The position numbers were made by a program, and so were the translations under genes. DNA of 64,000 nt from Paenibacillus sp. J5C2022 (lineage in GTDB: Bacteria > Bacillota > Bacilli > Paenibacillales > Paenibacillaceae), in contig NZ_JAOQJC010000001.1 in assembly GCF_025567625.1 (NCBI RefSeq), positions 310,001-374,000 of the forward strand. The letters are read 5' to 3'. Positions 25,366-34,165 of the stretch are shown piece by piece (position 1 is the stretch's first letter; each line of letters starts with the position of its first letter). Below the pieces are notes generated by a model. It did no database searches, was not told the DNA's origin, and saw nothing but the letters and a program-made list of their open reading frames with translations.

Positions 25366-26214
25366 ATGAAGCTGCATATTACCTACGATCATCCCATTCC
25401 GATTAACGCGTTCCAATGGACGCCTGCTACTTATCCGCAGCCGCCGCATGTACATACAAGTCTGGAGATCGGTCTCTGTCTGTCGGGCAAAGGCTGGTTC
25501 TCCTTCGGGAACAAGCGATATGCCGCAGACATTGGCGATCTGTTCCTTGTGAACAATGAGGAACGGCATATCGCAATGTCCGATACGAACGATCCCAGCC
25601 GCTATCTATTCCTCAACTTTGACGCATCGCTTCTGTTGGCTGAAGACCCCGCTCTGCTGCTCCCTTTCTCCTATCGCTCCACCCGATTCTGCAATCATAT
25701 TCCGGGCGGTTCGACACTCGCGGAGCAATTGGCGCCATGGATGCATGCTGTCGCCCGGGAGCTGAACGAGCAGAAACCCGGGTATTTGGCCATGGCCAAG
25801 AGCGGTCTTGTGCAATTGTGCGGGCATCTGTTGCGCCATTACAGTGAACTGCTGTCGGAGGATATGCGGCAGTCCATCGTACAGACTGCACGGCATGTGC
25901 AGCTGCTGACGGATGCTGTCGAGCACCGCTTCCGCGAACCGATTACGCTTCAGCAATTGGCGGATGAGCTGGGGCTGAGCATTTCCCGGATTAGTCGGGC
26001 ATTCCTGGAGACAACGGGGTATCGCTTCTCGGATTATCTCTCCCTGCTGCGTGTTCAGGCAGCCAAGCGGGAGCTGGCAGGCACAGACAAGACAATTGCC
26101 CATATCGCGTTCGAATGCGGCTTCCAAAGCTTGCCCACCTTCTACAGAGTGTTCAAGACGTATGCCGGTATGTCGCCTGCCGCTTACCGGCTGTCCTTAG
26201 GCGCTTCTGTATAA
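25366..26214 (+). CDS. AraC-family transcriptional regulator
   Basis: A 282-residue regulator. The N-terminal cupin (about 10-140) has PPHVHTSLEIGLCLSGKGWF; the C-terminal AraC HTH pair (about 180-275) has LQQLADELGLSISRISRAFL and GFQSLPTFYRVFKTYAGMSP. GAGGAGGAAG precedes the ATG. The next gene, 107 bp away on the same strand, encodes an ADP-ribosylglycohydrolase-like enzyme and is its probable target. The cupin suggests a sugar-like ligand. Confidence 0.87.
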   Translation: MKLHITYDHPIPINAFQWTPATYPQPPHVHTSLEIGLCLSGKGWFSFGNKRYAADIGDLFLVNNEERHIAMSDTNDPSRYLFLNFDASLLLAEDPALLLPFSYRSTRFCNHIPGGSTLAEQLAPWMHAVARELNEQKPGYLAMAKSGLVQLCGHLLRHYSELLSEDMRQSIVQTARHVQLLTDAVEHRFREPITLQQLADELGLSISRISRAFLETTGYRFSDYLSLLRVQAAKRELAGTDKTIAHIAFECGFQSLPTFYRVFKTYAGMSPAAYRLSLGASV

Positions 26215-26321
26215 GCAAATAATGAGAAAATGCCGTCGCCTCATGAGAAGCTGTTACCTCCGCATGCCATTATAATAAGTGCATAAGTGATCTTGATTAA
26301 GATGGCAGGAGGGATTCGTAA

Positions 26322-27722
26322 ATGTCAAATTGGAACGGGCTTCGGGAACTGATCCGTCAAGAGGTTACACAGCGCCGCGAGGAAGGCTGCGATGTGACCG
26401 GTTATGCGGAACGCGTCGAGAAGGCAGAGGCGAATGAAGCGGAATTAATGGGTGTGTATGCAGATCTGATGGCGCTTGAGTCCACAGCGGATTTCAAGTA
26501 TTGCGAGCCGTCGGGGCTGGAGGAAATTCGGTCTGTCCGTCCGCATGGGCCGCGTGAACTGCACTGCGACTTGTCGGACCAACAATGGATGAACAAGTTC
26601 TACGGCGCCTGGCTGGGCCGTTCTGCGGGCTGCGCGCTTGGCAAGCCGCTGGAGACGCATGTCTTCATGCATGGCTCCCATGGAAGAGCCGGCTGGCATA
26701 ATATCAAGCTGTGGTTCGAAGGCGCCGGTCAGTGGCCCATCAGCCACTATACGCCAAGTGAATCCCAAGCGAGAGAACAATACGGCATCGCGATCAATAG
26801 TTGGTTCGGAACTGCCAGCTGCAGCGGCCATATCTCTTACATGGAGACGGATGACGATATTCGTTATACCGTGCTCGGCTTGCTTCTGCTCGAGGAGCGC
26901 GGCCTGGCATTCGACGCATGGGACGTCGGGAAGCACTGGCTGCGGCATCTTCCATTCGGCCAAGTGTTCACGGCAGAGGCCCAAGCCTATATGAACTTCT
27001 CGCGCGTCCTATCCCATATGCACAATGACAAGCCTCATGACTGGGAGCGGCATATCGAATGGGTGCGTACCTATCTCAATCCTTACCGCGAGTGGATCGG
27101 CGCTCAGATTCGCGTAGACGGCTATGCATACGGCGCTGCCGGCAATCCCCAGCTCGCAGCGGAGCTGGCCTGGCGCGACGCCTCTCTCTCCCATGTGAAG
27201 AACGGCATCTACGGAGCCATGTTCTGCTCTGCGATGATTGCCGCCGCATTCGCGGAAAGCGATGTGAAGAGAATTGTGGAGATCGGATTGAGCGAAATAC
27301 CGAAGCAAAGCCGTCTTGCCGAGGACATCGCGCTTGCGGTAAGGATAGCGGAGAGTACGGATGATCAAGTGGAGCTCGTCGATCGCGTATGGCAGGCGTT
27401 CAAGCATTATCATCCTGTACATACGAACAACAATGCCGCCTTATGCGCCGCCGCATTGATCCATTCCGGAGGCGACTTCGAGAAGGGCATTACGACGGCT
27501 GTACTTGGCGGTTGGGACACGGACTGCAATGGCGCTACTGTAGGCTCCATTCTCGGTGCGGTCAATGGAGCGAACGCGCTCCCCGCATCCTGGATCGCCC
27601 CGTTGAACGATACACTGTATGCCGAGATAAGCGGGTTCCACCCCATTGCCATCTCCGAATGCGCACGAAGGAGCTATGAGGTGTTCCGAAAGCTGCACTT
27701 CCCGGAAAGGGAACGAAGATAA
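26322..27722 (+). CDS. ADP-ribosylglycohydrolase-family protein
   Basis: A 466-residue enzyme of the ADP-ribosyl-GH fold. Visible motifs are WLGRSAGCALGKPLETH, METDDDIRYTVLGLLLL (first metal-binding acidic group) and the C-terminal GGWDTDCNGATVGSILGAV (second metal group). An extra N-terminal segment of about 90 residues precedes the core. GGCAGGAGGGATT lies before the ATG. Members remove ADP-ribose from proteins or nucleic acid, or act on related N-glycosides. With an AraC/cupin regulator upstream, a metabolic nucleoside or sugar substrate is possible. Confidence 0.82.
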   Translation: MSNWNGLRELIRQEVTQRREEGCDVTGYAERVEKAEANEAELMGVYADLMALESTADFKYCEPSGLEEIRSVRPHGPRELHCDLSDQQWMNKFYGAWLGRSAGCALGKPLETHVFMHGSHGRAGWHNIKLWFEGAGQWPISHYTPSESQAREQYGIAINSWFGTASCSGHISYMETDDDIRYTVLGLLLLEERGLAFDAWDVGKHWLRHLPFGQVFTAEAQAYMNFSRVLSHMHNDKPHDWERHIEWVRTYLNPYREWIGAQIRVDGYAYGAAGNPQLAAELAWRDASLSHVKNGIYGAMFCSAMIAAAFAESDVKRIVEIGLSEIPKQSRLAEDIALAVRIAESTDDQVELVDRVWQAFKHYHPVHTNNNAALCAAALIHSGGDFEKGITTAVLGGWDTDCNGATVGSILGAVNGANALPASWIAPLNDTLYAEISGFHPIAISECARRSYEVFRKLHFPERERR

Positions 27723-27740
27723 TTCTAACTGTTAATCGGC

Positions 27741-27769
27741 AGCGAGCAGTCGACAGTCGGCTGCTCGCT
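27741..27769. terminator. Bidirectional hairpin between convergent genes
   Basis: AGCGAGCAG (27741-27749) pairs with CTGCTCGCT (27761-27769). It lies in the 52-bp gap between the glycohydrolase and the convergent phosphopantetheinyl transferase. Confidence 0.7.
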
Positions 27770-27774
27770 ACTCG

Positions 27775-28497
27775 TTATCTATTGGATGAAGAAGCCGCCT
27801 CTTCCTTTAGTTGAGCCAAAGTAATCGCCTCAACAGATGCAGGGAAATGTTCTTCCATCGAACAAGCAGCCAGCTTATAGCGCTCCCCCCAATCATAAAG
27901 GCGGAAAAAGCAAGGCTCCCCTCCGGCATGAATCGAAATCGACCGATTCGAGTCGATCTCGATTCGAAACGACTGAAGCGGTAATGACAGTCCGCGGCCG
28001 ATTGCCTTGCTATAGCTTTCCTTCAGCGTCCAAAGCTCATAGAAGCGGGATAAGCGTGACTCCCCCTTCTCGCGGAGAATGGATTCGTATTCTTCCGGCG
28101 CGAAGCACGTCTTGCCCAATTCCATGTCAATGGCTGCTACCTCCTCCACATCAACGCCAACCGGACAGCTCCCTAGCAAACATACGACCCATTGTCCGGA
28201 ATGCGAGACATTGAAGTGGATAGACGGGTTGTCAGGCAGCATCGGTTTGCCGTAATGGTTGTGCTCGAAGACGATGTTGTGATAAGAGCTGTCTAATGCG
28301 CTGCTAACCATGGTCCTTGCAAGAACCTCGCCGATCAGCGTGCGATAAGCGTCTTGCGGTCGGTGCATTCGTTCCGCTTTCTTCCGCTTCACATCCGATA
28401 CGTTCGTGTGCAGCCATGCATAGTCGTCATCGCACAAACTGAGAGGTACCGGAACAGCCATTATCCGGGGTATTCGTGAAAACCTCGTTGGCATCAT
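27775..28497 (-). CDS. 4'-phosphopantetheinyl transferase (Sfp type)
   Basis: A 240-residue enzyme that moves phosphopantetheine from CoA to a Ser of carrier proteins. The Sfp-class motifs are present: HFNVSHSGQWVVCLLG, PVGVDVEEVAAID (Mg-binding Asp/Glu) and FYELWTLKESYSKAIGRGLS (WxxKESxxK). AAGGAG precedes the ATG. No carrier protein or NRPS/PKS gene is in the window, so it probably serves synthases elsewhere in the genome. Confidence 0.9.
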   Translation of the reverse strand: MMPTRFSRIPRIMAVPVPLSLCDDDYAWLHTNVSDVKRKKAERMHRPQDAYRTLIGEVLARTMVSSALDSSYHNIVFEHNHYGKPMLPDNPSIHFNVSHSGQWVVCLLGSCPVGVDVEEVAAIDMELGKTCFAPEEYESILREKGESRLSRFYELWTLKESYSKAIGRGLSLPLQSFRIEIDSNRSISIHAGGEPCFFRLYDWGERYKLAACSMEEHFPASVEAITLAQLKEEAASSSNR

Positions 28498-28592
28498 CGC
28501 GTTGTCGCTCCTTCGTCAGCCGGATTCTTCTCTTCAGTATACCGGAGATGTGCGACGAAGTCCCGTTAGCAGTCAGTTGCAAATTCTTTATG

Positions 28593-28623
28593 TATAAAAA
28601 AGAAAGCAGCCGAATGGCTGCTT
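28593..28623 (-). terminator. Terminator of the SR1P-like gene
   Basis: AAGCAGCC, ATTC, GGCTGCTT read on the minus strand, followed by a run of T residues (TTTCTTTTTT). It is 44 bp beyond the stop at 28667. Confidence 0.85.
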
Positions 28624-28666
28624 CAGAATGTTGATCATGCTAAAAATCGACGGCATCCCGATAAAT

Positions 28667-28864
28667 TTAGGATTGTCTACTTGCTGCAAGCATATGAGTA
28701 GATGCTGCGTAAGACGTCTGCTCTTCCTTCACCCTTGCCATAAGACAATCCAGCTCCTGGCAATCCGAATAATAACGCATTACTCGCTCTGTAGGCAGTG
28801 TGTCGATAACGGTCATGCAATGCTTGCAAATAATGACTCCCAAATCCAACCCTTTATCCGTCAT
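28667..28864 (-). CDS. SR1P-like small Cys protein
   Basis: A 65-residue protein whose first half, GVIICKHCMTVIDTLPTERV and then YYSDC, follows the pattern of the GapA-binding peptide SR1P of Bacillus (G-x-I-x-C-x2-C, ExV, Y-x2-C). SR1P is about 39 residues and promotes GapA binding to RNase J1; here a 25-residue tail with no hydrophobic segment is added. AAAGGTGTG precedes the ATG. It has its own terminator and a strong dyad upstream. Family assignment is by pattern only. Confidence 0.6.
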   Translation of the reverse strand: MTDKGLDLGVIICKHCMTVIDTLPTERVMRYYSDCQELDCLMARVKEEQTSYAASTHMLAASRQS

Positions 28865-28894
28865 ATGCTACACACCTTTCGTATCGAACTCTGA

Positions 28895-28933
28895 ATATAG
28901 TATACATCATATATCTTATTATGTACACTATAT
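28895..28933. promoter_or_regulatory. 13-bp inverted repeat upstream of the SR1P-like gene
   Basis: ATATAGTATACAT (28895-28907) faces ATGTACACTATAT (28921-28933), matching at 12 of 13 positions across a 13-base spacer. It lies 31 bp before the start of the SR1P-like gene, over its likely promoter. It may be an operator. The rest of the gap up to the hydrolase gene shows no gene. Confidence 0.5.
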
Positions 28934-29164
28934 GTTGCAATAATGTGCGTTAATGAAGAAAGTGTATCGTCCTTATTCATATTATGATGGTTTAATTCGA
29001 TTCATGTATGCAGCGTTGGTTATATTTCTTGTATCATATAGAGCTACATAATCATTGTTATGTAAACTTTATTCCAACAAGCTCCAAAAAAGCAATCGAC
29101 TTCTATACAAGATGTGGTAAAATCGGAGTTAAGCGTTTCCAATCATGTGAGGAGGTCTTGTGCC

Positions 29165-30298
29165 ATGTCAGAAGCTACTGCACAAGGAAGCACAACAATT
29201 AATGTACAGTCATTGGATGAGAATATGAAGCTGGAGGAAACGGGGCCACTCGGTCTTGTCTGGCATTCCCCTGTCGAAGCGCCCTTCCGTCTGTCGGGAT
29301 TCGCCTGGTATGACCAAGAGCGCTTGTTCCGCCGCATGCCCTTGAATGAGAGCGGCAAGCTGTCTCAAGCGGTCGATTATCTGGCGAACTGCACCGCAGG
29401 CGGACAGATCAGCTTCCGTACGAATTCGCCGCGGCTTGCGGTCTCCGTAGAACTCGCAGCGGCGGCGGATATGTACCATATGCCGGCGACCGGACAATGC
29501 GGCTTCGACGCTTATATTGGAACACCGGGAGAGCAGCGATATATTGCAACTTCCCGCTATGACCATCGAGAGCAATCCTACGAGTGTATATTATTCGAAT
29601 TGCCGGAGAGCACCATGCGTGAGGTAACATTGAACTTCCCGCTCTATCAAGGCGTGAAGTCGGTATCCATCGGACTGGAGAGCGACTGCGAAGTCCTCCC
29701 CCCGACTCCTTATGCCAGCAACAAGAAAGTGGTCTTATACGGCACTTCCATCTTGCAAGGCGGCTGCGCCAACCGTCCGGGGATGGCTTATCCGAACATT
29801 ATAAGCCGCAGAATCCCGCTCCAGTTCATCAATCTGGGCTTCTCCGGCAATGGCCGCGGCGAACCCGAAGTCGCACAGATCATTAGCGACATTCAAGATC
29901 CCGCCTTGCTGGTATTGGATTACGAAGCTAATGCAGTCAGTCATGAATTGTATAGCCAGACGCTGCCGGAATTTATCCGAATCTACCGGGAAGCGCATCC
30001 CGAAGTGCCCATATTGGTCGTATCGAAATTCCGATACGCGCTGGAGAACTTCAATCCGGAAGCGCTGCAGCGCCGGCTCGGCATGAAGCAGATTGCGATC
30101 GATGTCGTGGAGCAATATAAGCAGCAAGGAGATCGCAACATTCACTTCTTCGACGGCAGCGATATGTTCGGCGGCGATGATGCCCACGAATGTACGGTCG
30201 ATGGCGCGCATCCGACAGACCTCGGTTTCTTGCGAATGGCGGATGCGCTTGCTCCCGCCTTCCAACAATTGCTCAGCCGGGAGTTGGAGCAAGCGTAA
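29165..30298 (+). CDS. SGNH/GDSL hydrolase with N-terminal beta domain
   Basis: A 377-residue esterase-like protein. Residues 1-180 look like a beta-sandwich. The SGNH core follows: block I VVLYGTSILQGGCANRPG (catalytic Ser in GTS), block II/III NLGFSGNGRGEPEVAQ, and block V DGAHPTDLGFLRMA with catalytic Asp/His. GAGGAGGTC precedes the ATG at 29165; the longer frame to 29114 lacks a site. Members of this two-domain type remove acyl groups from carbohydrates. There is no signal peptide, so it acts in the cytoplasm. It stands alone between hairpins. Confidence 0.82.
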   Translation: MSEATAQGSTTINVQSLDENMKLEETGPLGLVWHSPVEAPFRLSGFAWYDQERLFRRMPLNESGKLSQAVDYLANCTAGGQISFRTNSPRLAVSVELAAAADMYHMPATGQCGFDAYIGTPGEQRYIATSRYDHREQSYECILFELPESTMREVTLNFPLYQGVKSVSIGLESDCEVLPPTPYASNKKVVLYGTSILQGGCANRPGMAYPNIISRRIPLQFINLGFSGNGRGEPEVAQIISDIQDPALLVLDYEANAVSHELYSQTLPEFIRIYREAHPEVPILVVSKFRYALENFNPEALQRRLGMKQIAIDVVEQYKQQGDRNIHFFDGSDMFGGDDAHECTVDGAHPTDLGFLRMADALAPAFQQLLSRELEQA

Positions 30299-30312
30299 GC
30301 CGAATCTGATCA

Positions 30313-30365
30313 GCCTGCCTGCGCGCTGCCTCCCTCCAAGTTGCATTGGCGGAGCGCAGGCAGGC
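30313..30365. terminator. GC-rich hairpin between convergent genes
   Basis: GCCTGCCTGCGC (30313-30324) and GCGCAGGCAGGC (30354-30365) are perfect 12-bp arms between the SGNH hydrolase and the SgrR-type regulator. T-runs are short, so termination strength is uncertain. Confidence 0.6.
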
Positions 30366-30368
30366 AGC

Positions 30369-32138
30369 TTACCTTGACAGCCAGATATCCTTGAAGTCAA
30401 TCCAGCCTAATTCATTCAAGACAATTCCTCTGAAGCTGGGATGATACCTGGTGTTCATCGTCTGATGCGTCAGGAATAGGACTTGCGATTGCTCGATGAC
30501 TCTCCGTTCAATGCGCTTCAGCCAGTCAATGCGATCCTCCTTGTAACGAGTTCCAAGCGCTTGGTCAGTCTGATCGCGTGTCCATCTTATCAGTTCCTGC
30601 GTCATATTCCGGCTTAGGAAGCTGCCCTGCTCGTACAGCTCTACAAGATCGACTTCATCATCGGAGCACACGATACTGTAAAGGATGCCGTCCGCTTGTT
30701 GAAGGTTGCATTGATCTGGCGGAGTGTGGACAGATTGCCAATGGATCTGCACATCAACACCGTACCCCGCAAGCTCTTTCGATATCCAGTTCACTTCCGC
30801 TTCATGCGCTGTATACGTATATAATTGTACCGCTTCTCCCTTATAATTCGCTTCTTGCAATAAGCGCCGGGCATACTGACGATCAGGCGACGAAGGGTAC
30901 ACGACTTCATCATTCGTCGGATAGAATCCAATAGCGGGATACATCCGCTCATCCTTCAATTCCCGGATCATCTTGTTCCGGTCAATAAGTATGTCGACAG
31001 CCTGCCTGAACTTTAGAGATTGCTGAGGACCTTCCTGGTTCACATTCCATACGATCAGACTGCACCCAATGCTGGGCGACTCTTCACTCTTCCAGGCTTG
31101 CGTATGAACGCTGTCGTCCTGTTCGCCGTCGCTGAGCAATTGGACCCAACGAATGCCGAAGGAAGCGGTATCCTCGGGCATCATGACGATAATCGCTTCG
31201 TCGATATGAGCCCTTCCCTGGAAGTATTGCGGGTTCGCATGCAGCTTGAAGTAATCCTCCGTCCATTCTACGAAGCGGAACGGTCCTGTGCCAACGGGAT
31301 GTCTCCAGAAGCTCTCGTCTTCCTTGACCAGCTCCTCGGGAACAATCGAGTAGGCGAACGAGCATAGAAACCGGGGAAATATCCAATTCGGTTTCGCTAA
31401 TGTAAAGCGGACGGATCGTTGACCAATGCTTTCGACGTTCATAATGGAGCGCGCGCACCACCCGCAGCTGTTCAGCCTCTTCATGGAGAAGACGACGTCG
31501 TCCGCCGTCAATTCTCTGCCGTGATGGAACATAATGCCCCTCCGTAAATAAAACGTCCAAGTCTGCCCTTTATCGTCATGCTCCCACGCATGCGCCAGGG
31601 AGGGCATCACTTCTCTCCGCTTCTGATCGAAGGTAACCAGACTATCGAACATTTGGCGTACCATATGCGCGCTGAACGAATAGAGCACCTCTTTGGGATC
31701 TAGCGTAATGAGGCTCCTATATACAGGAAGGCGCAGCGAATCCCACTCCCCTTCATCCTCTTGCTCCCTATGATAGCCGAATTGGCTGTTCATCCAATGA
31801 ATAAAATCCGGGCGGACCGCTGTTCCCGCTCCATATTGCCGAATATGCTGAAAAGCCCGCTTATATTCGCCTTGCAAGGCGAAATGCTGGGCGAGCCTCA
31901 TCAAGACACTCTCTCTTGTCGCGAGGAAGGAAAGTTGTGAACGATTGCCTCGGCCAAGCCCCGCACGCCAGGCAATCAGATTCTCTTGCACCAGCTTGCG
32001 CAGTATAATCTTGACATTGCGCGGCGTGCAATGAAGCGCTGTCGAGAGCTGCTGCACAGATACTTCTACGTCTTTCTCAACACCATGCTTGCAGGCAAGA
32101 ATGGAATAGAGATGAAGATAGCGTTCTTCAGTCAGCAT
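30369..32138 (-). CDS. SgrR-family transcriptional regulator
   Basis: A 589-residue regulator. The N-terminal winged HTH (about 1-110) has VEVSVQQLSTALHCTPRNVK and then IILRKL. It is fused to a family 5 solute-binding-like domain with HHGRELTADDVVFSMKRL and GTGPFRFVEW. E. coli SgrR has this architecture and controls sugar-phosphate stress genes divergent to it. AGGAGG precedes the ATG. A double dyad and a small ORF lie divergently upstream. Confidence 0.85.
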   Translation of the reverse strand: MLTEERYLHLYSILACKHGVEKDVEVSVQQLSTALHCTPRNVKIILRKLVQENLIAWRAGLGRGNRSQLSFLATRESVLMRLAQHFALQGEYKRAFQHIRQYGAGTAVRPDFIHWMNSQFGYHREQEDEGEWDSLRLPVYRSLITLDPKEVLYSFSAHMVRQMFDSLVTFDQKRREVMPSLAHAWEHDDKGQTWTFYLRRGIMFHHGRELTADDVVFSMKRLNSCGWCARSIMNVESIGQRSVRFTLAKPNWIFPRFLCSFAYSIVPEELVKEDESFWRHPVGTGPFRFVEWTEDYFKLHANPQYFQGRAHIDEAIIVMMPEDTASFGIRWVQLLSDGEQDDSVHTQAWKSEESPSIGCSLIVWNVNQEGPQQSLKFRQAVDILIDRNKMIRELKDERMYPAIGFYPTNDEVVYPSSPDRQYARRLLQEANYKGEAVQLYTYTAHEAEVNWISKELAGYGVDVQIHWQSVHTPPDQCNLQQADGILYSIVCSDDEVDLVELYEQGSFLSRNMTQELIRWTRDQTDQALGTRYKEDRIDWLKRIERRVIEQSQVLFLTHQTMNTRYHPSFRGIVLNELGWIDFKDIWLSR

Positions 32139-32172
32139 CGTTTATTTGTCCTCCTTCGTATACCTCATAATT

Positions 32173-32236
32173 GGGGGATTTAAAAGGGGAAAACAATTAT
32201 ATCCAATTATACTCTTTTTATCCCCTTTTTGTCCCC
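32173..32236. promoter_or_regulatory. Paired GGGGA dyads between SgrR regulator and small ORF
   Basis: The left arm holds GGGGGA (32173-32178) and AAAAGGGGA (32182-32190). The right arm holds TCCCCTTTTT (32221-32230) and GTCCCC (32231-32236), its near mirror image. Each arm therefore carries two GGGGA boxes and the arms are 30 bp apart over AT-rich promoter sequence. A likely operator for the divergent SgrR-type protein. Confidence 0.55.
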
Positions 32237-32279
32237 TCATAATGGAATGAACGAAAGCAACAAAGGAGGACGATCGAAT

Positions 32280-32435
32280 ATGCTGGATTTCTATGTAGCG
32301 GATCAGCTGAAGCAGGCGCGTATGGATGAGATAAAGCAATACCATAAGCATGCTATGCCGAACGAAAAACAGACCCCAAACCGGCGAGGCCTGCTCTTCA
32401 TATACTGTTACGCGCTTTTCTTCTTCATGAGATAA
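32280..32435 (+). CDS. Small protein of 51 residues, divergent from the SgrR regulator
   Basis: An ORF with strong AAAGGAGGA 10 bases before the ATG. The first 30 residues are hydrophilic and helical (MLDFYVADQLKQARMDEIKQ), and the last 15 are hydrophobic (GLLFIYCYALFFFMR). The tail overlaps the convergent membrane-protein gene by 28 bp, so the end may be fortuitous. By position it is comparable to SgrT next to E. coli SgrR, but there is no visible sequence link. Confidence 0.55.
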   Translation: MLDFYVADQLKQARMDEIKQYHKHAMPNEKQTPNRRGLLFIYCYALFFFMR

Positions 32436-32695
32436 CGAATCATGTAATAACCTGCTGCCAATCCGACAAATGCCGCAGTCGCTGCTGCTGCCGACCATCC
32501 CCAGTGCCCGCTTGCCGAATAACCAATTGTGACGGATTTATCCAATTGATCGACCGATTCATAGCTCTCGATGATAGCTGGCACATAGTTGGCTGTAAGG
32601 AGCATGCCTTGTGCAACCTGCCATGTCAGGTAGAGGATGAGAACGAGGGCAGCGAACACCACAGCTTCGATAAAAAAACGTTTATTCCATGTCAT
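32408..32695 (-). CDS. Small two-helix membrane protein
   Basis: A 95-residue protein with helix 1 at about 8-30 (AVVFAALVLILYLTWQVAQG), an outside loop and helix 2 at about 66-88 (WSAAAATAAFVGLAAGYYMI), then a basic tail MKKKSA. GAGGAGG precedes the ATG. It follows the MFS gene on the same strand after 61 bp and may be cotranscribed with it. I recognise no family. Confidence 0.65.
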   Translation of the reverse strand: MTWNKRFFIEAVVFAALVLILYLTWQVAQGMLLTANYVPAIIESYESVDQLDKSVTIGYSASGHWGWSAAAATAAFVGLAAGYYMIRYLMKKKSA

Positions 32696-32756
32696 CTGAC
32701 AGCCTCCTCACCACTATCCTAACGGCTAATGGTAAAAAATACAATGATTCGCAAGC

Positions 32757-34010
32757 TTAAATCCCACTATCCGGATGGATGCTTGTCCTGCTTTCCCTCG
32801 CTCTCAGCCAACTGCCGCTCATCCATGCAATTGCCGCCATGCCAACCGTCATATAAGCGCAAAGCCGATACATGCCTTCGTAGGAAACGGCGTCGACAAC
32901 AGGGCCCATAAGAAATCCGCCGGATGCGACCCCCATATCGGCCGAGCCGATGAAGACGCCAATCAGTACGTTGCGCTTATCCTTAGGCAGTACAATGGAC
33001 AGATAAGCCATTAAGTACGGATATATGACAGCTTGGACAACTCCCAACAGGAGGGCCGCCGGATAGATGAGCAGCCCGGCCATTGGCCCAAAGGATAATA
33101 ATAACGCGGTCAATGAAACGCCCAGACACAGCAGTGCCATGAACGCTGGCCGCCAACTGCCGTCTGAGGGGATGCGCTTGCTGAGCATAACTCGCGTTGC
33201 GACAAGCGCTGTACCGTGCAGAGACAGATACAATCCGGCATTGCCGTAAGTCAGGGTCTTAGCATATAACGGCATGAACGTGACGACGGCACCGAATACA
33301 ATGGAAGCCACCAGCATGCACAGACTGCAGACGACCAGATGGCGGTTCCCCACCGATCGGAGCCAATGGGACTGCTTCATCGTATGTACCTGCCGTTCCT
33401 CAGACTCGCCATCCACATCATGCGATTCCGATTGGTCTCTGATGGACACCCCCATGCCGAACAATGCAGTCATGACGGCAATTCCGATCATCAATAGTGT
33501 GAAAGCGTTGCTGCCACCCCATTCCCATATGCCTACTGCCGCGAGCGGACCGGCGATGGTCGGAATATAGGTGAACAGCGAGTACATCGAGATGCCTCTT
33601 GAACGCTCCTCTTCAGGAAGTGTATCTATAATGGCCAGCTGCAGCGTCATGGAGAAGAACGCCGTGCATATGCCTTGCAGAATTCTGGCGACTACATAAT
33701 ACTCCATGCTTGCGATGGTGTACCATATGAGCGCCAGTCCGTTCAAGAGCAAGATCAGCCGCAGCAGCCTGGAAGCTCCGTATCGTTGGATAAGCGCGCC
33801 TGCCCATGGGCGGAACAGCATGCAGGTGAGCATATAGGTTCCCATAATCCAACCTATTGTTGTATGACTGGAGCCTTGCTCATGTCCCTGCAGCGGAACG
33901 ATGACATTCAGTATCGCATTGGCGCTGAAGAACAACAGCGCCAGCGCATAGAGCCGAAGCAGCGGTTTGGAGACGGCCCCGGCTCTCCCCACTCCAATTA
34001 TCTTGCTCAT
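32757..34010 (-). CDS. MFS transporter (12 helices)
   Basis: A 417-residue major facilitator with about 12 hydrophobic helices. The loop-2/3 segment is TYMLTCMLFRPWAGALIQRYG, split here as TYMLTCMLFRP and WAGALIQRYGASRLL; a helix-4 motif is VARILQGICTAFFSMTLQ. It resembles drug or siderophore exporters of the DHA1 group. AGGATG precedes the ATG. A 155-bp gap with the 12-bp palindrome CGATATATATCG (34094-34105) separates it from the broken MFS gene. The substrate is unknown. Confidence 0.85.
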   Translation of the reverse strand: MSKIIGVGRAGAVSKPLLRLYALALLFFSANAILNVIVPLQGHEQGSSHTTIGWIMGTYMLTCMLFRPWAGALIQRYGASRLLRLILLLNGLALIWYTIASMEYYVVARILQGICTAFFSMTLQLAIIDTLPEEERSRGISMYSLFTYIPTIAGPLAAVGIWEWGGSNAFTLLMIGIAVMTALFGMGVSIRDQSESHDVDGESEERQVHTMKQSHWLRSVGNRHLVVCSLCMLVASIVFGAVVTFMPLYAKTLTYGNAGLYLSLHGTALVATRVMLSKRIPSDGSWRPAFMALLCLGVSLTALLLSFGPMAGLLIYPAALLLGVVQAVIYPYLMAYLSIVLPKDKRNVLIGVFIGSADMGVASGGFLMGPVVDAVSYEGMYRLCAYMTVGMAAIAWMSGSWLRARESRTSIHPDSGI

Positions 34011-34165
34011 GTCAGCATCCTTCCAGATGATCTACCGCCAACAATCGCTTCGCTTAATCGTGACGGCTGTGATGATCACCTTTCCATTCTTTTCGATATA
34101 TATCGTAATACCTACGAATTATAATCGTTAATGTTACGATTAGCAAGAAGTTTTTACTGAAATTT

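Noticed and set aside
28628..28894. 88-codon plus-strand frame opposite the SR1P-like gene
   Set aside because: No ribosome site; the minus strand carries the conserved Cys pattern, a start site and a terminator.
34094..34105. CGATATATATCG palindrome upstream of the MFS gene
   Set aside because: Only 12 bp and AT-rich in the centre; too short to call an operator without other copies.
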